Source: Chryseobacterium piscicola
Lineage (GTDB): Bacteria; Bacteroidota; Bacteroidia; Flavobacteriales; Weeksellaceae
Reading direction: 5' to 3'
Length of the DNA: 64,000 nt
NCBI RefSeq assembly: GCF_900156685.1
Contig: NZ_FTOJ01000004.1
Span: 247,217 to 311,216, forward strand
Below, piece after piece: positions 33,151 to 42,850 of this stretch; the first letter of the stretch is position 1, and each line of letters opens with the position of its first letter. Both the position numbers and the translations under genes were made by a program. A model generated the notes under the pieces. It had not been told where the DNA came from. It did no database searches and was given only the letters and a program-made list of their open reading frames with translations.

Positions 33151-36100
33151 TTACTTCAAAAGTACCATTTTTTCTACAGCTGTAGCACTTCCTTTGCATT
33201 TTTCTTGATTTTGGCTTTTTGCAAATATCTTAAAAATATACGTACCTTTTGCTACAGTGTCACCAAAATCATCTTTTCCGTCCCATTCTATTGCTTGTTT
33301 AGGGGTTCTGTAGCCCTGTAAGAATGGTTCTGCAATAACTGCTGAAGAAATTGTTTTTACTAATTTCCCCGTTATTGTATAGATTTGAACATTTACATCC
33401 AACATATCATCACAATTGTGTTCAAAATGAATGTAGGTTTTATTGGTAAAAGGATTGGGCCAGTTCATTGGTCTGTTGATAATCAAATGTTGATCAGACT
33501 GATCTTTTACCTCAAAGTTTAACGTGGATATGGTAGAATTATTGTTGATGTCCCAAACTTTAAAACTTAGTTGATGTTGTCCTATGGCTAGGTTTCTGAA
33601 AGGATAAGTTACATTTCCTTTCTGATATTCTGCAAGAGAGGGATTAAGACATCCATTTCCTTCACCAGGAGCAAAGAAATCATTGAGTACAACGGTATTG
33701 ATTATTTGCCCGTCAAGATATGTTGTAATGTCGTGTCCTACACCAGATCCGGTAGAGTTTATCCCTGTATCGTCTGTTAAGCATGCCAATAGAGTGGGGT
33801 TTTGATTGGTAATTCCTCCGTTCGCAAAATTGGTGTTATTCATGTATAACTTTACTTTTGGAGGCTCGTTATCATTAATTCCGTTTGGATTTAAATCTCC
33901 TACCTGAACCGACTGATTATTGAAGACATCAGAAACTTTATTGTCAGCATAACCTAAAATTCTACCTTGTCCCAAAGTATAATTAATGTCTTTAGGAACA
34001 TAAAATTCTACTGTAAATTGACCATTTTTTGCAATTCCCGAAGCTTTTACAATTGCATTTCCTTCTTCTGTATAATTTAGAATAGGAGTAAGGTAACCGG
34101 GATTGTTTAAAGTTTTCTTATTTAATTTTTTATCAAAAATATTAATGACTACACGACCGTTGAATGTATTATTTAAAGTTCCGTTTGCATTGTTAATATG
34201 ACCGGTTACTTTCACAAAATCTAAACCTCTGATTAATCCTGGAATTGGGCTTTCAATATTATCAATAACCAAAAGTCTCTTTGGTCTGCTGAGTTTCATT
34301 GCAGGATCTCCCAAAACATTTACTTTGAAATGATTGGGATCGCTTGGTTTAAGTTTTTTAGCATTTAAGTGTGCATCACCAATTGAAATAAAATCGTCAT
34401 TCGTCAATTTAAACATTTCTCTCGTATAAAGATTGGTAAAATCAATACCATACCCTACACCTACTGCACGACTGGAAGTAATCATGGAAGCTGGACCTCC
34501 TTGTTTTAATTTCATAAGTTGCTCGCCGGCGGAAGATGTTCCTGGCTCATCCCATAATGTAAACTCACAAGTAATGGTTGATACAAAAGGAAATCTACTG
34601 TAAATATTTGAAAAGTTGTTAGCGGCTTGAATTTCGTCTGTAGTAAATACTCTTTCTTGCGCCCATCCGCTGATACCTCCATGCCCAAAATAAAAAAGAT
34701 AAAGACTATTACCCATATCATTTGCTATGGCTTGGTTTACCTGCGGATATCTTCTGCCTCCAGCTGTACTCTGGCCTTGAAATGAATCTAAATAAAGTTT
34801 TCGAACATTGTATTCTTTAAGGTTGGTATTTGCAGGGATTTCAAAAATACTTTGTAAAGTATTATTCATCACTGTGTGGAAAGCTGGTCCGCCATCATTA
34901 TCATCATCCACTACAAAGTCCAGCTTCATTTTCCATTCTCCAAATGAGTTGGATTGTCCTGGTAAAGCATTATAATAGGCTAGTGTTTTATCAACCATAT
35001 TTGCAGCTTCAGTAGAATTTGCAGCTGGAAGCCTGCCAATAGGAATATCGGGAAGGTTACTGGTAAGAGTAATATTAGTTTGAGGTTTAGTCATTACAAT
35101 GTAATCATCCGTAATATAAGAGCTTACAAAGTCTCCAGATTCTTCACTTTCGTAGCTAGAAACAATGTTGCTGTTATTTGGTATTCTATTTTTGTAATCA
35201 AAAGAAGCATCGCCAAGTATGAATACATATTTCAATCGTCCTGCCGGGGTGTTTAGCTTTGTGATGAAATCTCTAATGGCGGTAATGTCTCGGCTTCCGC
35301 TTCCGAATTCATTGTAAATTTTTGTAGGATCTACAATCTGTACATTAAAATTATTTTTTGTTTGGTGGTAATTTGCAATTCTTTGTGCTTGCCCCATGAG
35401 TTCTGGCGTTGTAAGAATCAAATAATCTACATTTTGCATAGCAGATAAATCTTGGTTACCTATCTTTTCAACAAATTGTGGTGCAAACGCAGCGTCTGCT
35501 TTAAAAGCTACAAATTCATTATTAAAAAAAAGATTAGAAGTAGTATATGCAAAATTAAATGCTCCAGAGCCGGCCTTATTTACTCTTCTGTTTGCGTTGG
35601 TAATATCACTTACATCCCAAACTTGCTCAAGGCTTCCGGTATTAGAGATTCCAAAACCATAGGTAGTATTGCTTCCGCTTTGAAGTGAGAAATCTCTGAA
35701 AATCATTTGAGATCCGTTATACGTCAAATCTTGTTTGTATTGTACTTCAAGATAATCGAAATGAAATGCTCCATTTGGGTTTGTTCCAATATTAGGAAGA
35801 TAATTAAATGTTATTTGATTTCCTGTGAGGTTTGATATATTCCCAGAATATCTCATCTGGAAATAATCATAATTATAGAATGGTGTGTTTGCAGGAACTG
35901 CTGAAGTGAAGGGGTTCAAGTTGTTAATGTTGAAAGACACACTATTTTGTTGTGCATTGAAACCTATTACCTGAGTACGGTATTTTATGACATCACCTGG
36001 TTGAATGGGGGTAGCTACATTAATTACAATATTTTTGGGAGCAGAAAATGGTGTTTCTTCCGCCCAAATTCTTCCTACTTTCAAGAGGTTTTTTTGGTCA

Positions 36101-37044
36101 TTATTAATGACTTGATAATCATCATATCTAGTTATAAGAGAAGTTGCTGGTAAATTTACATCAACATTTTGCACTCTTTTTCCAGCGCCTTTATCAAAAT
36201 TGATGTAATAATAAGAAAATTCTTCATAGATATTTTTTAAACCATTGCTTCTGTCAATTCTAGTGTCTGCTCTCTTGAATCCGCTACCATTTGAAGTGTC
36301 ATATAAATTATATCCGTTTGGGCCTTGTGCATAAAATAATGCGTAGTCATTATCATTCCATACATTATCTTCTTCACCTACAACTTGAATAGAATTTTCT
36401 TGAAGTGCACTGTATTTTGTGTCTTGATTGTATTCTGGTAGCATCACACCACCATTTCCATAGATTCTGAAATTCTTCGGGTTTACATTCGTGGGATTTA
36501 TGCCAATATCTTTTAAAAACTGTGTTGTAATTTTAAAAATACCAGATTTATCAACTTTTATTTTATAAAATCCTCCCGCAGAAAGAGGGTTTATTGTAGT
36601 GCCTATTTTTGCTGTGTTCAAATTTTGAGAAGCTCCGTCATCAACGAGTTGAAAAGAGGATAGTCTCTGTACTGCACCATTTATTTTTTTAAATAGCGAA
36701 ACATTATAGCTAGCATATCGCTCACCTTCAATATCAACATAGGTAACATCTTTTATTTCGTAATCTGGAAGTTGTGATTCACTAAGCTCAAAAAGATCTT
36801 TGTAAGAAACGTTTTCCCATTGCAAATTTGTGATTTTCAATCGGGTTTCTCCTGTTTTTACTTTATTGTGTATAAAAACATTATTCTGGCTAAAAGCAAA
36901 GCCTTCGTTTTTAAAAGCAGGCAACACTTTTTTTACTGTACCAAAATCTTCAGTTTTAGAGCCGTTCCATTCTATGGCAACACGCTGCGCCTTTAATGTG
37001 GTTGCTAAAGAAAACAGGGATATAAGAATTATTTTCAGTCTCAT
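33151..37044 (-). CDS. porU: Type IX secretion system sortase PorU
   Basis: PorU is a gingipain-like C25 peptidase on the cell surface; it removes the sorting domain of cargo and attaches the cargo to the surface. The 1297-residue product has a signal peptide (cut near Ala19), an N-terminal beta region to about 540, then a C25 domain with the catalytic His in YFGHGG (His788) and the catalytic Cys in STITCEFTLWD (Cys826). The C-terminus (NWPNPFTNKTYIHFEHN ... GTYIFKIFAKS) resembles a CTD, as in other PorU proteins, where it is retained. The porU-porV order and the divergent gldJ match the known flavobacterial arrangement. Confidence 0.95.
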   Translation of the reverse strand: MRLKIILISLFSLATTLKAQRVAIEWNGSKTEDFGTVKKVLPAFKNEGFAFSQNNVFIHNKVKTGETRLKITNLQWENVSYKDLFELSESQLPDYEIKDVTYVDIEGERYASYNVSLFKKINGAVQRLSSFQLVDDGASQNLNTAKIGTTINPLSAGGFYKIKVDKSGIFKITTQFLKDIGINPTNVNPKNFRIYGNGGVMLPEYNQDTKYSALQENSIQVVGEEDNVWNDNDYALFYAQGPNGYNLYDTSNGSGFKRADTRIDRSNGLKNIYEEFSYYYINFDKGAGKRVQNVDVNLPATSLITRYDDYQVINNDQKNLLKVGRIWAEETPFSAPKNIVINVATPIQPGDVIKYRTQVIGFNAQQNSVSFNINNLNPFTSAVPANTPFYNYDYFQMRYSGNISNLTGNQITFNYLPNIGTNPNGAFHFDYLEVQYKQDLTYNGSQMIFRDFSLQSGSNTTYGFGISNTGSLEQVWDVSDITNANRRVNKAGSGAFNFAYTTSNLFFNNEFVAFKADAAFAPQFVEKIGNQDLSAMQNVDYLILTTPELMGQAQRIANYHQTKNNFNVQIVDPTKIYNEFGSGSRDITAIRDFITKLNTPAGRLKYVFILGDASFDYKNRIPNNSNIVSSYESEESGDFVSSYITDDYIVMTKPQTNITLTSNLPDIPIGRLPAANSTEAANMVDKTLAYYNALPGQSNSFGEWKMKLDFVVDDDNDGGPAFHTVMNNTLQSIFEIPANTNLKEYNVRKLYLDSFQGQSTAGGRRYPQVNQAIANDMGNSLYLFYFGHGGISGWAQERVFTTDEIQAANNFSNIYSRFPFVSTITCEFTLWDEPGTSSAGEQLMKLKQGGPASMITSSRAVGVGYGIDFTNLYTREMFKLTNDDFISIGDAHLNAKKLKPSDPNHFKVNVLGDPAMKLSRPKRLLVIDNIESPIPGLIRGLDFVKVTGHINNANGTLNNTFNGRVVINIFDKKLNKKTLNNPGYLTPILNYTEEGNAIVKASGIAKNGQFTVEFYVPKDINYTLGQGRILGYADNKVSDVFNNQSVQVGDLNPNGINDNEPPKVKLYMNNTNFANGGITNQNPTLLACLTDDTGINSTGSGVGHDITTYLDGQIINTVVLNDFFAPGEGNGCLNPSLAEYQKGNVTYPFRNLAIGQHQLSFKVWDINNNSTISTLNFEVKDQSDQHLIINRPMNWPNPFTNKTYIHFEHNCDDMLDVNVQIYTITGKLVKTISSAVIAEPFLQGYRTPKQAIEWDGKDDFGDTVAKGTYIFKIFAKSQNQEKCKGSATAVEKMVLLK

Positions 37045-37206
37045 GTTTATGTATGGATTTCCAAATTACAAAATAAACGAAAATTTTAGAAATACATAGA
37101 AAACAATAAAACTAATTTCACATGGTTTTTCAAAAAAATCAAATCTTTATTTGATTTATTGAATAATTTACTTTTCTTTGTACTTTGAATAATATTTATA
37201 TCGACT

Positions 37207-38808
37207 ATGAAAAAACTAAAGTTGTTTTCATTAATAGCATTGAGTTCTACACTTGCATTAACCAGTTGTGGTGGTTCGGGTACCGGCAAAGGTGGTGGTA
37301 CCAAAAGTTTTGTCTCTAAAACAGGTTGGAAACCAAACGAAAAACAAGGTTGGTTTTTTGCAGGAAAACAACAAGAGCAGAAAGGATGGCCGGGAATGGT
37401 GTATGTGGAAGGTGGAACTTTTGCAATGGGATTAGTGAAAGATGATGTAATGCACGATTGGAATAACTCGCCTCGCAGAATGCAGGTAAGCTCTTTCTAT
37501 ATCGGTGAAACAGAAATTACTAACTACGAATACCGCGAATACCTTACATGGTTGAAGTATGTATTCCCACCAAGTGATCCTAGTTTTAAAGAAATCTACA
37601 ACGGCGCTTTGCCAGATACTTTATTGTGGGACAACAAGCTTTCTAGAAATGATTTCAATGAAACTTATTTCAGAGATGCTAACTATGACTACTATCCTGT
37701 AGTAGGTGTAGCTTGGGCTCAGGCAAACAGATACTGTGAATGGTTGACAGACAGAGCAAACGAAAAAGCTTTGATGAACGCAGGTATTATTGCTAAAGAT
37801 TTATATATTAACGAATCTAATAACCAAGGTGGTACTGCATTTAATATGGATAAATTCAAATCGAATGATCCTGAAATGCAAGGCTACATCAATGAGCAAA
37901 GAAGGCAGCAAAAAACAGGTATCAAAACTACCAATGCTAGACTTATTGCTGCAAACAGAGCTCCAGGTGCAGATATGGTAACTAAATTCAGACTTCCTAG
38001 CGAAGTTGAATGGGAGTATGCCGCTCTAGGAATGGAGAAAAATAGAGAATATAACAACTATCTGGGAAAAACTCCTCAAATTCAAAACCTTAGAGGTACG
38101 AAGGGAAGAGACAGAGGTATGCTTCTTGAAAACTTCAAACAAGGACAAGGTGATTATTCTGGTCCTGCAGGTTGGAAAAACGACGGTTCAGCTAAAACTT
38201 CAGACGTAAGATTATACCCTTCAAATGCTTTAGGTATTTATGGAATGTATGGAAACGTTGCAGAATGGACAGCTGATGTGTACAGACCAATCGTTGACGA
38301 TGAATACAGTGATTTCAACTATTACAGAGGTAATGCTCCTCAAGCAATTGTAAGAAATGGAGATGGTACTTACAAAATGGTTGACGAAACCAATATGAAG
38401 TATGATACTTTAAGAGACGGAAGATTGGTTGCAAAAAACCTTCCAGGTCAGTATGAAAGAGAAACTATTGCAGACTACACCAACTTCAGAGATGGAGATA
38501 AGCAGTCTTCTCTTAACTACAGAAATGCTTCAGACTCTGCAACATCTTACAATATGTACAACGGAGCTAAGAAAAACTTCTTCGTTGATGCTAACGGAAA
38601 AGTGAAAATGCAAAAAGATAGTGGTAAAAGAACAACTCAAATTTCAAATGAAATCAGAGTGGTAAAAGGAGGTTCTTGGCAAGATTCAGCGTACTGGCTA
38701 GATCCAGGACAAAGAAGATTCAAAGCTGAGAATACAGGGTTTGCTTGGATTGGTTTCCGTGTAGCTCAAGATGCTACTTCAAAAAACAAAGGTAGAACGA
38801 GAAGATAA
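37207..38808 (+). CDS. gldJ: Gliding motility/type IX secretion lipoprotein GldJ
   Basis: GldJ is a periplasmic-face outer membrane lipoprotein needed for gliding and for stability of the motor and T9SS parts. The 533-residue protein has a lipobox L-T-S-C with Cys21 and then GGSGTGKGGG. From about residue 60 it shows the sulfatase-modifying-factor (FGE-like) fold: GMVYVEGGTFAMG, YIGETEITNYEYREYL, FRLPSEVEWEYAALG, GMYGNVAEWTADVY and VVKGGSWQDSAYWLDPGQR. It starts 162 bases from the divergent porU and is followed by a terminator and murF. Confidence 0.95.
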   Translation: MKKLKLFSLIALSSTLALTSCGGSGTGKGGGTKSFVSKTGWKPNEKQGWFFAGKQQEQKGWPGMVYVEGGTFAMGLVKDDVMHDWNNSPRRMQVSSFYIGETEITNYEYREYLTWLKYVFPPSDPSFKEIYNGALPDTLLWDNKLSRNDFNETYFRDANYDYYPVVGVAWAQANRYCEWLTDRANEKALMNAGIIAKDLYINESNNQGGTAFNMDKFKSNDPEMQGYINEQRRQQKTGIKTTNARLIAANRAPGADMVTKFRLPSEVEWEYAALGMEKNREYNNYLGKTPQIQNLRGTKGRDRGMLLENFKQGQGDYSGPAGWKNDGSAKTSDVRLYPSNALGIYGMYGNVAEWTADVYRPIVDDEYSDFNYYRGNAPQAIVRNGDGTYKMVDETNMKYDTLRDGRLVAKNLPGQYERETIADYTNFRDGDKQSSLNYRNASDSATSYNMYNGAKKNFFVDANGKVKMQKDSGKRTTQISNEIRVVKGGSWQDSAYWLDPGQRRFKAENTGFAWIGFRVAQDATSKNKGRTRR

Positions 38809-38830
38809 TTTATTATCAAAATATTATACA

Positions 38831-38864
38831 AAAACCTTCTGATTTTTCAGAAGGTTTTTTATTT
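38831..38864 (+). terminator. Rho-independent terminator of gldJ
   Basis: AAAACCTTCTGA and TCAGAAGGTTTT form a 12-base stem with a four-base loop, then a T tract. The next ATG, murF, is only about eight bases past the T tract, so murF needs read-through or a promoter inside gldJ. Confidence 0.9.
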
Positions 38865-38871
38865 TTGAACT

Positions 38872-40143
38872 ATGAATGTACAAGACTTTTATAAAATATT
38901 TTTAAAGGCTGATAAGGTAACTATAGATAGTAGAAAAATTAGCAAAAATGACTTGTTTTTTGCCTTTTCGGGAGATAGCTTCAATGCTGCTACATTGGCT
39001 GAAGATGCCATAGATAAAGGCGCTTTAGCTGTAATAGTAGAGCAGAAAGAGTTTGAAAATGAAAATAGAAATATTTTCTATACAGAATCTACGTTAGATT
39101 TTCTACAAGAGTTAGCAATATATCACAGAAATCAGCTTAGAATTCCAATTATTGGGCTTACAGGCAGTAACGGGAAGACAACAACTAAAGAAATTATTCA
39201 TGCTGTTTTGTCTGAAAAATATAATGTACAATATACTTTTGGTAATTTAAACAACCACATCGGAGTTCCTATTACAATCCTTTCTATTAAGCCAGAGCAT
39301 GAGATGGCTGTGGTAGAAATGGGCGCCAATCATCAAAAAGAAATTGAGTCGCTTTGCGCTATTGCCAAACCAGAGATTGGCTACATTACTAATTTCGGAA
39401 AAGCGCACTTAGAAGGTTTTGGTGGTTTTCAAGGTGTTGTTAAAGGAAAATCTGAACTTTACGAATATTTAAAAACAAATCATCAAACAATTCTTGTTAA
39501 CGAAAATGATGAAATTCAAGTAGATAAAACTAAAGGGTATTCTCCAAAAATCACTTTTGGAAAAGAAAATTCTAATTATCAGTTTGAAATAATTTCTGAA
39601 GAACATTTTGTAGGATTAAGTTTTAAACATCAAAAAATCATTTCAAAGCTTACCGGAGAATACAATTTTACCAATCTCTGCGCAGCTGCCAGTTTAGGTT
39701 TGCATTTCGGAGTTGATGTAGATAAAATTAAACACGCAATAGAAAATTATACACCCACTAATATGCGTTCTCAAATAGTGCAAAAAGAAGGTAAAACTTT
39801 GGTTTTGGATACCTACAATGCCAATCCCAGTTCTATGAGTGTTTCGTTGCGTAATTTTGTAGGTTTTGAAGGTACAAAAACGATCATTATAGGTGATATG
39901 CTAGAACTTGGTGAGGAAAGCGAGAATGAGCACCAAAATATCATAAATCTGGCTCAAAGTTTAAGTTTTGATCAAATTATTACCGTTGGAGCAGAGTTTA
40001 AAAAAGTTAATTTATATTCTGAAGCATTCTTAAATACAGCAGAACTTATAGATTATCTCGAGCAGAATAATATTAATTCCAAAAACGTTCTCCTAAAAGC
40101 ATCCAGAGGAATTGCTCTAGAGAAAGCGTTAGATTTTATTTAA
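38872..40143 (+). CDS. murF: UDP-N-acetylmuramoyl-tripeptide--D-alanyl-D-alanine ligase
   Basis: MurF adds D-Ala-D-Ala to the cell-wall precursor. The 423-residue product has the three Mur-ligase domains: an N-terminal UDP-binding part (SRKISKNDLFFAFSGDSFN), the ATP loop GLTGSNGKTTT (95-105), the central YITNFGKAHLEGFGG, and the C-terminal domain with VLDTYNANPSSM and IIGDMLELGEES. Length is a little short of E. coli MurF (452) but normal for Bacteroidetes. gldJ-murF adjacency is common in flavobacteria. Its last eight bases overlap the end of the convergent NUDIX gene. Confidence 0.96.
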   Translation: MNVQDFYKIFLKADKVTIDSRKISKNDLFFAFSGDSFNAATLAEDAIDKGALAVIVEQKEFENENRNIFYTESTLDFLQELAIYHRNQLRIPIIGLTGSNGKTTTKEIIHAVLSEKYNVQYTFGNLNNHIGVPITILSIKPEHEMAVVEMGANHQKEIESLCAIAKPEIGYITNFGKAHLEGFGGFQGVVKGKSELYEYLKTNHQTILVNENDEIQVDKTKGYSPKITFGKENSNYQFEIISEEHFVGLSFKHQKIISKLTGEYNFTNLCAAASLGLHFGVDVDKIKHAIENYTPTNMRSQIVQKEGKTLVLDTYNANPSSMSVSLRNFVGFEGTKTIIIGDMLELGEESENEHQNIINLAQSLSFDQIITVGAEFKKVNLYSEAFLNTAELIDYLEQNNINSKNVLLKASRGIALEKALDFI

Positions 40144-40747
40144 ACTTATTCTCATTAAAATCACTTAAAATCAACTTAATATTTTTGAAAGTGTTTGGGA
40201 AAACTTCAGCAGTAATCTGTGCGCAGTTTTTCCAAGCTACTTCTGTAATTCCTTCCTCGGTTTGTGGTTTTGAAGTGTCTTCTCCATCAAAAAACATTTC
40301 AAACCAGTGGGTATATTTCAACACACGGTCGCCATTTCTTTCAATATAAATATGATAAGTGGTATTGATAAAATCTTTTAAGACTACATTCGTAAGACCG
40401 GTTTCTTCTTCTATTTCACGAATGGCAGACTCTTCACGAGATTCACCTTTTTCCATTTTACCTTTGGGGAGATCCCATTTTCCAAGTCTTTTGATGAAAA
40501 GAATTTCTTGGGAAGCATTGTTTACAATACCTCCTGCAGCTTCTATTTTTCTGAAAAGTAGATTAAATTCTTCCCAAATTCTTTCTAGATTTTCACCATG
40601 CACATTCAGTTCAGAAGTAGATGTGTTCTGAAGAAGGTCTAAAGCGATTTCTAATGTGGTAGGGTTTTCGTAACCGACTGTTTTTTCTAAGTTTTCGGGA
40701 TTCTTAGACAGTAATAATTTTTTTTCGTTGACAAAAACTTTATACAT
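40136..40747 (-). CDS. NUDIX hydrolase
   Basis: The 203-residue protein carries the full NUDIX box, GX5EX7REUXEEXGU, in the stretch GKMEKGESREESAIREIEEETGL starting near residue 107. The box holds the metal-binding Glu residues; the fold hydrolyses nucleoside diphosphates linked to another group. The N-terminal 75 residues (MYKVFVNEKKLLLSKNP ...) are an extra domain of unknown role, ahead of the NUDIX domain. The substrate cannot be assigned. The gene is divergent from the SRPBCC-like gene (30 bases between the starts) and convergent with murF. Confidence 0.9.
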   Translation of the reverse strand: MYKVFVNEKKLLLSKNPENLEKTVGYENPTTLEIALDLLQNTSTSELNVHGENLERIWEEFNLLFRKIEAAGGIVNNASQEILFIKRLGKWDLPKGKMEKGESREESAIREIEEETGLTNVVLKDFINTTYHIYIERNGDRVLKYTHWFEMFFDGEDTSKPQTEEGITEVAWKNCAQITAEVFPNTFKNIKLILSDFNENKFK

Positions 40748-40777
40748 TTGTAATAATTTAATTACAAAAATAAAAAA

Positions 40778-41167
40778 ATGAATTTAGAAGGACGAAAAAT
40801 AATCGTGAATAAATCTGCAAAAGAACTTTCAGAGGTTTTGAAAACGCCGGAAAATTACAAACAGTTTATGCCAGACGGTCTGCAGAAATTTGAAACACGT
40901 GAAGATGGCTTCAAATTCGGACTTCAGGGAATGCCTGAAATTGCTTTAAAAATAGACGAAGTTACCGATACGAAGGCTGTGTTGAAATCTGCAAGTTCTA
41001 GCCTAGATTTTGCTCTTACAGCGGCTTTGAATCCTTTAAACGAAAACCAGACTGAGGTTCAGATGTTGTTTGAGGGGAAATTTAATCCTTTCATAAAAAT
41101 GATGGTTGAAAAACCGCTTCAGAATTTTATTAACTCCTTGACAGATAAAATTGAAACTTATAAATAA
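40778..41167 (+). CDS. SRPBCC-like (START-fold) protein of unknown function
   Basis: The 129-residue protein has no signal peptide and looks like a small ligand-binding helix-grip fold: the N-terminal strand EGRKIIVNKSAKELSEVLKTPENYKQFMP, a run of strands, and a long C-terminal helix (FIKMMVEKPLQNFINSLTDKIETYK). Such proteins bind lipids or other hydrophobic ligands, or act on polyketides. No catalytic residues are evident. It starts 30 bases from the divergent NUDIX gene, so the two may share a regulatory region, and it ends at a terminator shared with anmK. Confidence 0.7.
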   Translation: MNLEGRKIIVNKSAKELSEVLKTPENYKQFMPDGLQKFETREDGFKFGLQGMPEIALKIDEVTDTKAVLKSASSSLDFALTAALNPLNENQTEVQMLFEGKFNPFIKMMVEKPLQNFINSLTDKIETYK

Positions 41168-41170
41168 AAT

Positions 41171-41192
41171 AAAACCTTCAGAAATGAAGGTT
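41171..41192. terminator. Bidirectional terminator between the SRPBCC-like gene and anmK
   Basis: AAAACCTTCA and TGAAGGTTTT form a ten-base stem with a GAAA loop, with T residues on the right and A residues on the left. It can serve both converging genes. Confidence 0.85.
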
Positions 41193-41195
41193 TTT

Positions 41196-42242
41196 TTACG
41201 CAATAATCCCTGAGCTGTGATCCCGCAAACTTCCGGTGGCAGAAGACATAACATTCACCTCATTATTTATTCTTAAAACTCCCATAAAAGCGAATATAAG
41301 AGCTTCTTTGAAATCAATAATGCTTTTGTCTGGAATAATGATTTCGCAGGAAGTATTATACTTAATCTTTTCGATAAGATAAGAATTATAAGTTCCACCA
41401 CCCGTAAAAAGAACTTTTTTCAACCTATTTTCATTTAATATTTTAAAAATCTGAATGGCTGCATGTTCTGTAAATGTAGCTAAAGCAGTGAGCGAGTCTA
41501 CATTTTCTAATAGTGGAAAAATATAATGGTTACAAAATTCTATTCCTAAAGATTTTGGATGTTGATGATGGTAAAATTCAAGATTGTTAAGTTTTTCAAG
41601 TAAGTTTGAATCCACGCTACCTTTTCTTGCGCTATCTCCGTTTTCATCAAAACTTTTGCCGAGTTGTTGTGAAATTTTATTTAAAACAATATTCACTGCG
41701 CAAATATCAAAGGCAATTCTTTTTTGTGCTTTTTTAAATGAAATGTTAGAAAATCCGCCCAAATTAAGACATCCATCATATTGTGAAAACAGTAACTCGT
41801 CACCGATAGGTACTAATGGAGCACCATTTCCGCCCATCAAAACATCTTGACTTCTGAAATCGTAAATGACGGGGATATTGGTTTGCAACTTTATTCCTCT
41901 TCCGTCGCCAATCTGCAGGGTAAATTTTTTATGTGGTTGATGGAAAACCGTATGGCCATGAGAAGCGATAAGATCAATATCGGTAATTTTTTTGTCTTCA
42001 ATAAAAGTTTTTACTGTTTTACCAAGATAAAAACCATATTCTGAATTTAAAGCAAGAAGATTCTCAGATGATAAATGAAGCGAGTTTCGTAAAGCTTTTT
42101 CCCAGTTTTCAGGGTAACAAATAGTTTCAGCTTCAATGATTTTGAATTGCCACTTATTGTCATATTTTTCAAATTCCGCAAAACATATATCTAATCCGTC
42201 TAGGCTGGTTCCAGACATTAACCCTATTGCTTTAGATTTCAT
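41196..42242 (-). CDS. anmK: Anhydro-N-acetylmuramic acid kinase
   Basis: AnmK opens and phosphorylates 1,6-anhydro-MurNAc from cell-wall recycling to MurNAc-6-phosphate. The 348-residue protein shows the ATPase-fold motifs of the family: GLMSGTSLDGLD (7-18), SHGHTVFHQP, QIGDGRGI, NLGGFSNISF, DICAVNIVLN, and a late GGGTYNSYL. Length is a little below E. coli AnmK (369). The LptC-like gene lies 11 bases upstream on the same strand, so anmK may be part of that operon. murQ was not seen. Confidence 0.95.
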   Translation of the reverse strand: MKSKAIGLMSGTSLDGLDICFAEFEKYDNKWQFKIIEAETICYPENWEKALRNSLHLSSENLLALNSEYGFYLGKTVKTFIEDKKITDIDLIASHGHTVFHQPHKKFTLQIGDGRGIKLQTNIPVIYDFRSQDVLMGGNGAPLVPIGDELLFSQYDGCLNLGGFSNISFKKAQKRIAFDICAVNIVLNKISQQLGKSFDENGDSARKGSVDSNLLEKLNNLEFYHHQHPKSLGIEFCNHYIFPLLENVDSLTALATFTEHAAIQIFKILNENRLKKVLFTGGGTYNSYLIEKIKYNTSCEIIIPDKSIIDFKEALIFAFMGVLRINNEVNVMSSATGSLRDHSSGIIA

Positions 42243-42253
42243 TACAAAAGGTT

Positions 42254-42850
42254 TTATTGAGCCAATTTGGTATGACTTACATCAAGATCTCCAGAATTTT
42301 TAAAGAATTTATATTCTGTAAAATCATCTTTTGCGGTCATCCCATGAGCTCCTACTAATACAGAACCATCTGGAGTAGTTGTATAAACAGTATCTCTTGT
42401 GTAAATTCTTTGCTTGCGCTGATCCCAAAAAACACTCTGCGTTGCAAATCTTCGTCCGTCGTTCGTCGTTATTTTTACATCTCCTTTCGCCTCATAGAAT
42501 TTTTTGTATTCGAAAATTCTGGCATATTTTGCTGTAATTGTTCCAGGTTTTGGGTTTTTTTTATCGAAAAAATCTATTTTCATTCCCTTTGTTGCTACTA
42601 CATACGGGCTGTCAATTAATTCATACTTTTCCAGAATAGGAGCGAAAGCTTTTAAAGTTATGATCCCAGAATCGCGCTGTATAATATTGGCATTTTTAAT
42701 AACAGTGGAAGGGAAGTTTTTACTGTTTGAGCCTTTTTGCTTTGTAAGATCATCTTCACAAGATGTGATTACAAAAAATATAGCACAACTAGAAAGATAT
42801 GCTATATTTTTAAATTTTAAATTTTTTGAGAATATTCTCATTTTAGTCAT
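42254..42850 (-). CDS. lptC: LptC-like lipopolysaccharide export lipoprotein
   Basis: LptC-like proteins form part of the bridge that carries LPS across the periplasm. The 198-residue product has a hydrophobic segment and a lipobox (V-I-T-S-C, Cys31), and then an OstA/LptC-type beta-jellyroll: IDFFDKKNPKPGTITAKYARIFEYKKFYEAKGDV, then a repeat with TNDGRRFATQSVFWDQ and GAHGMTAKDDFTEYKF. I take the ATG at 42848-42850, which overlaps the previous stop codon by eight bases; an ATG at 42839-42841 is equally possible. A longer frame from 42892 would run far into the neighbouring gene. The lipoprotein form differs from the membrane-anchored LptC of proteobacteria. Confidence 0.85.
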   Translation of the reverse strand: MTKMRIFSKNLKFKNIAYLSSCAIFFVITSCEDDLTKQKGSNSKNFPSTVIKNANIIQRDSGIITLKAFAPILEKYELIDSPYVVATKGMKIDFFDKKNPKPGTITAKYARIFEYKKFYEAKGDVKITTNDGRRFATQSVFWDQRKQRIYTRDTVYTTTPDGSVLVGAHGMTAKDDFTEYKFFKNSGDLDVSHTKLAQ

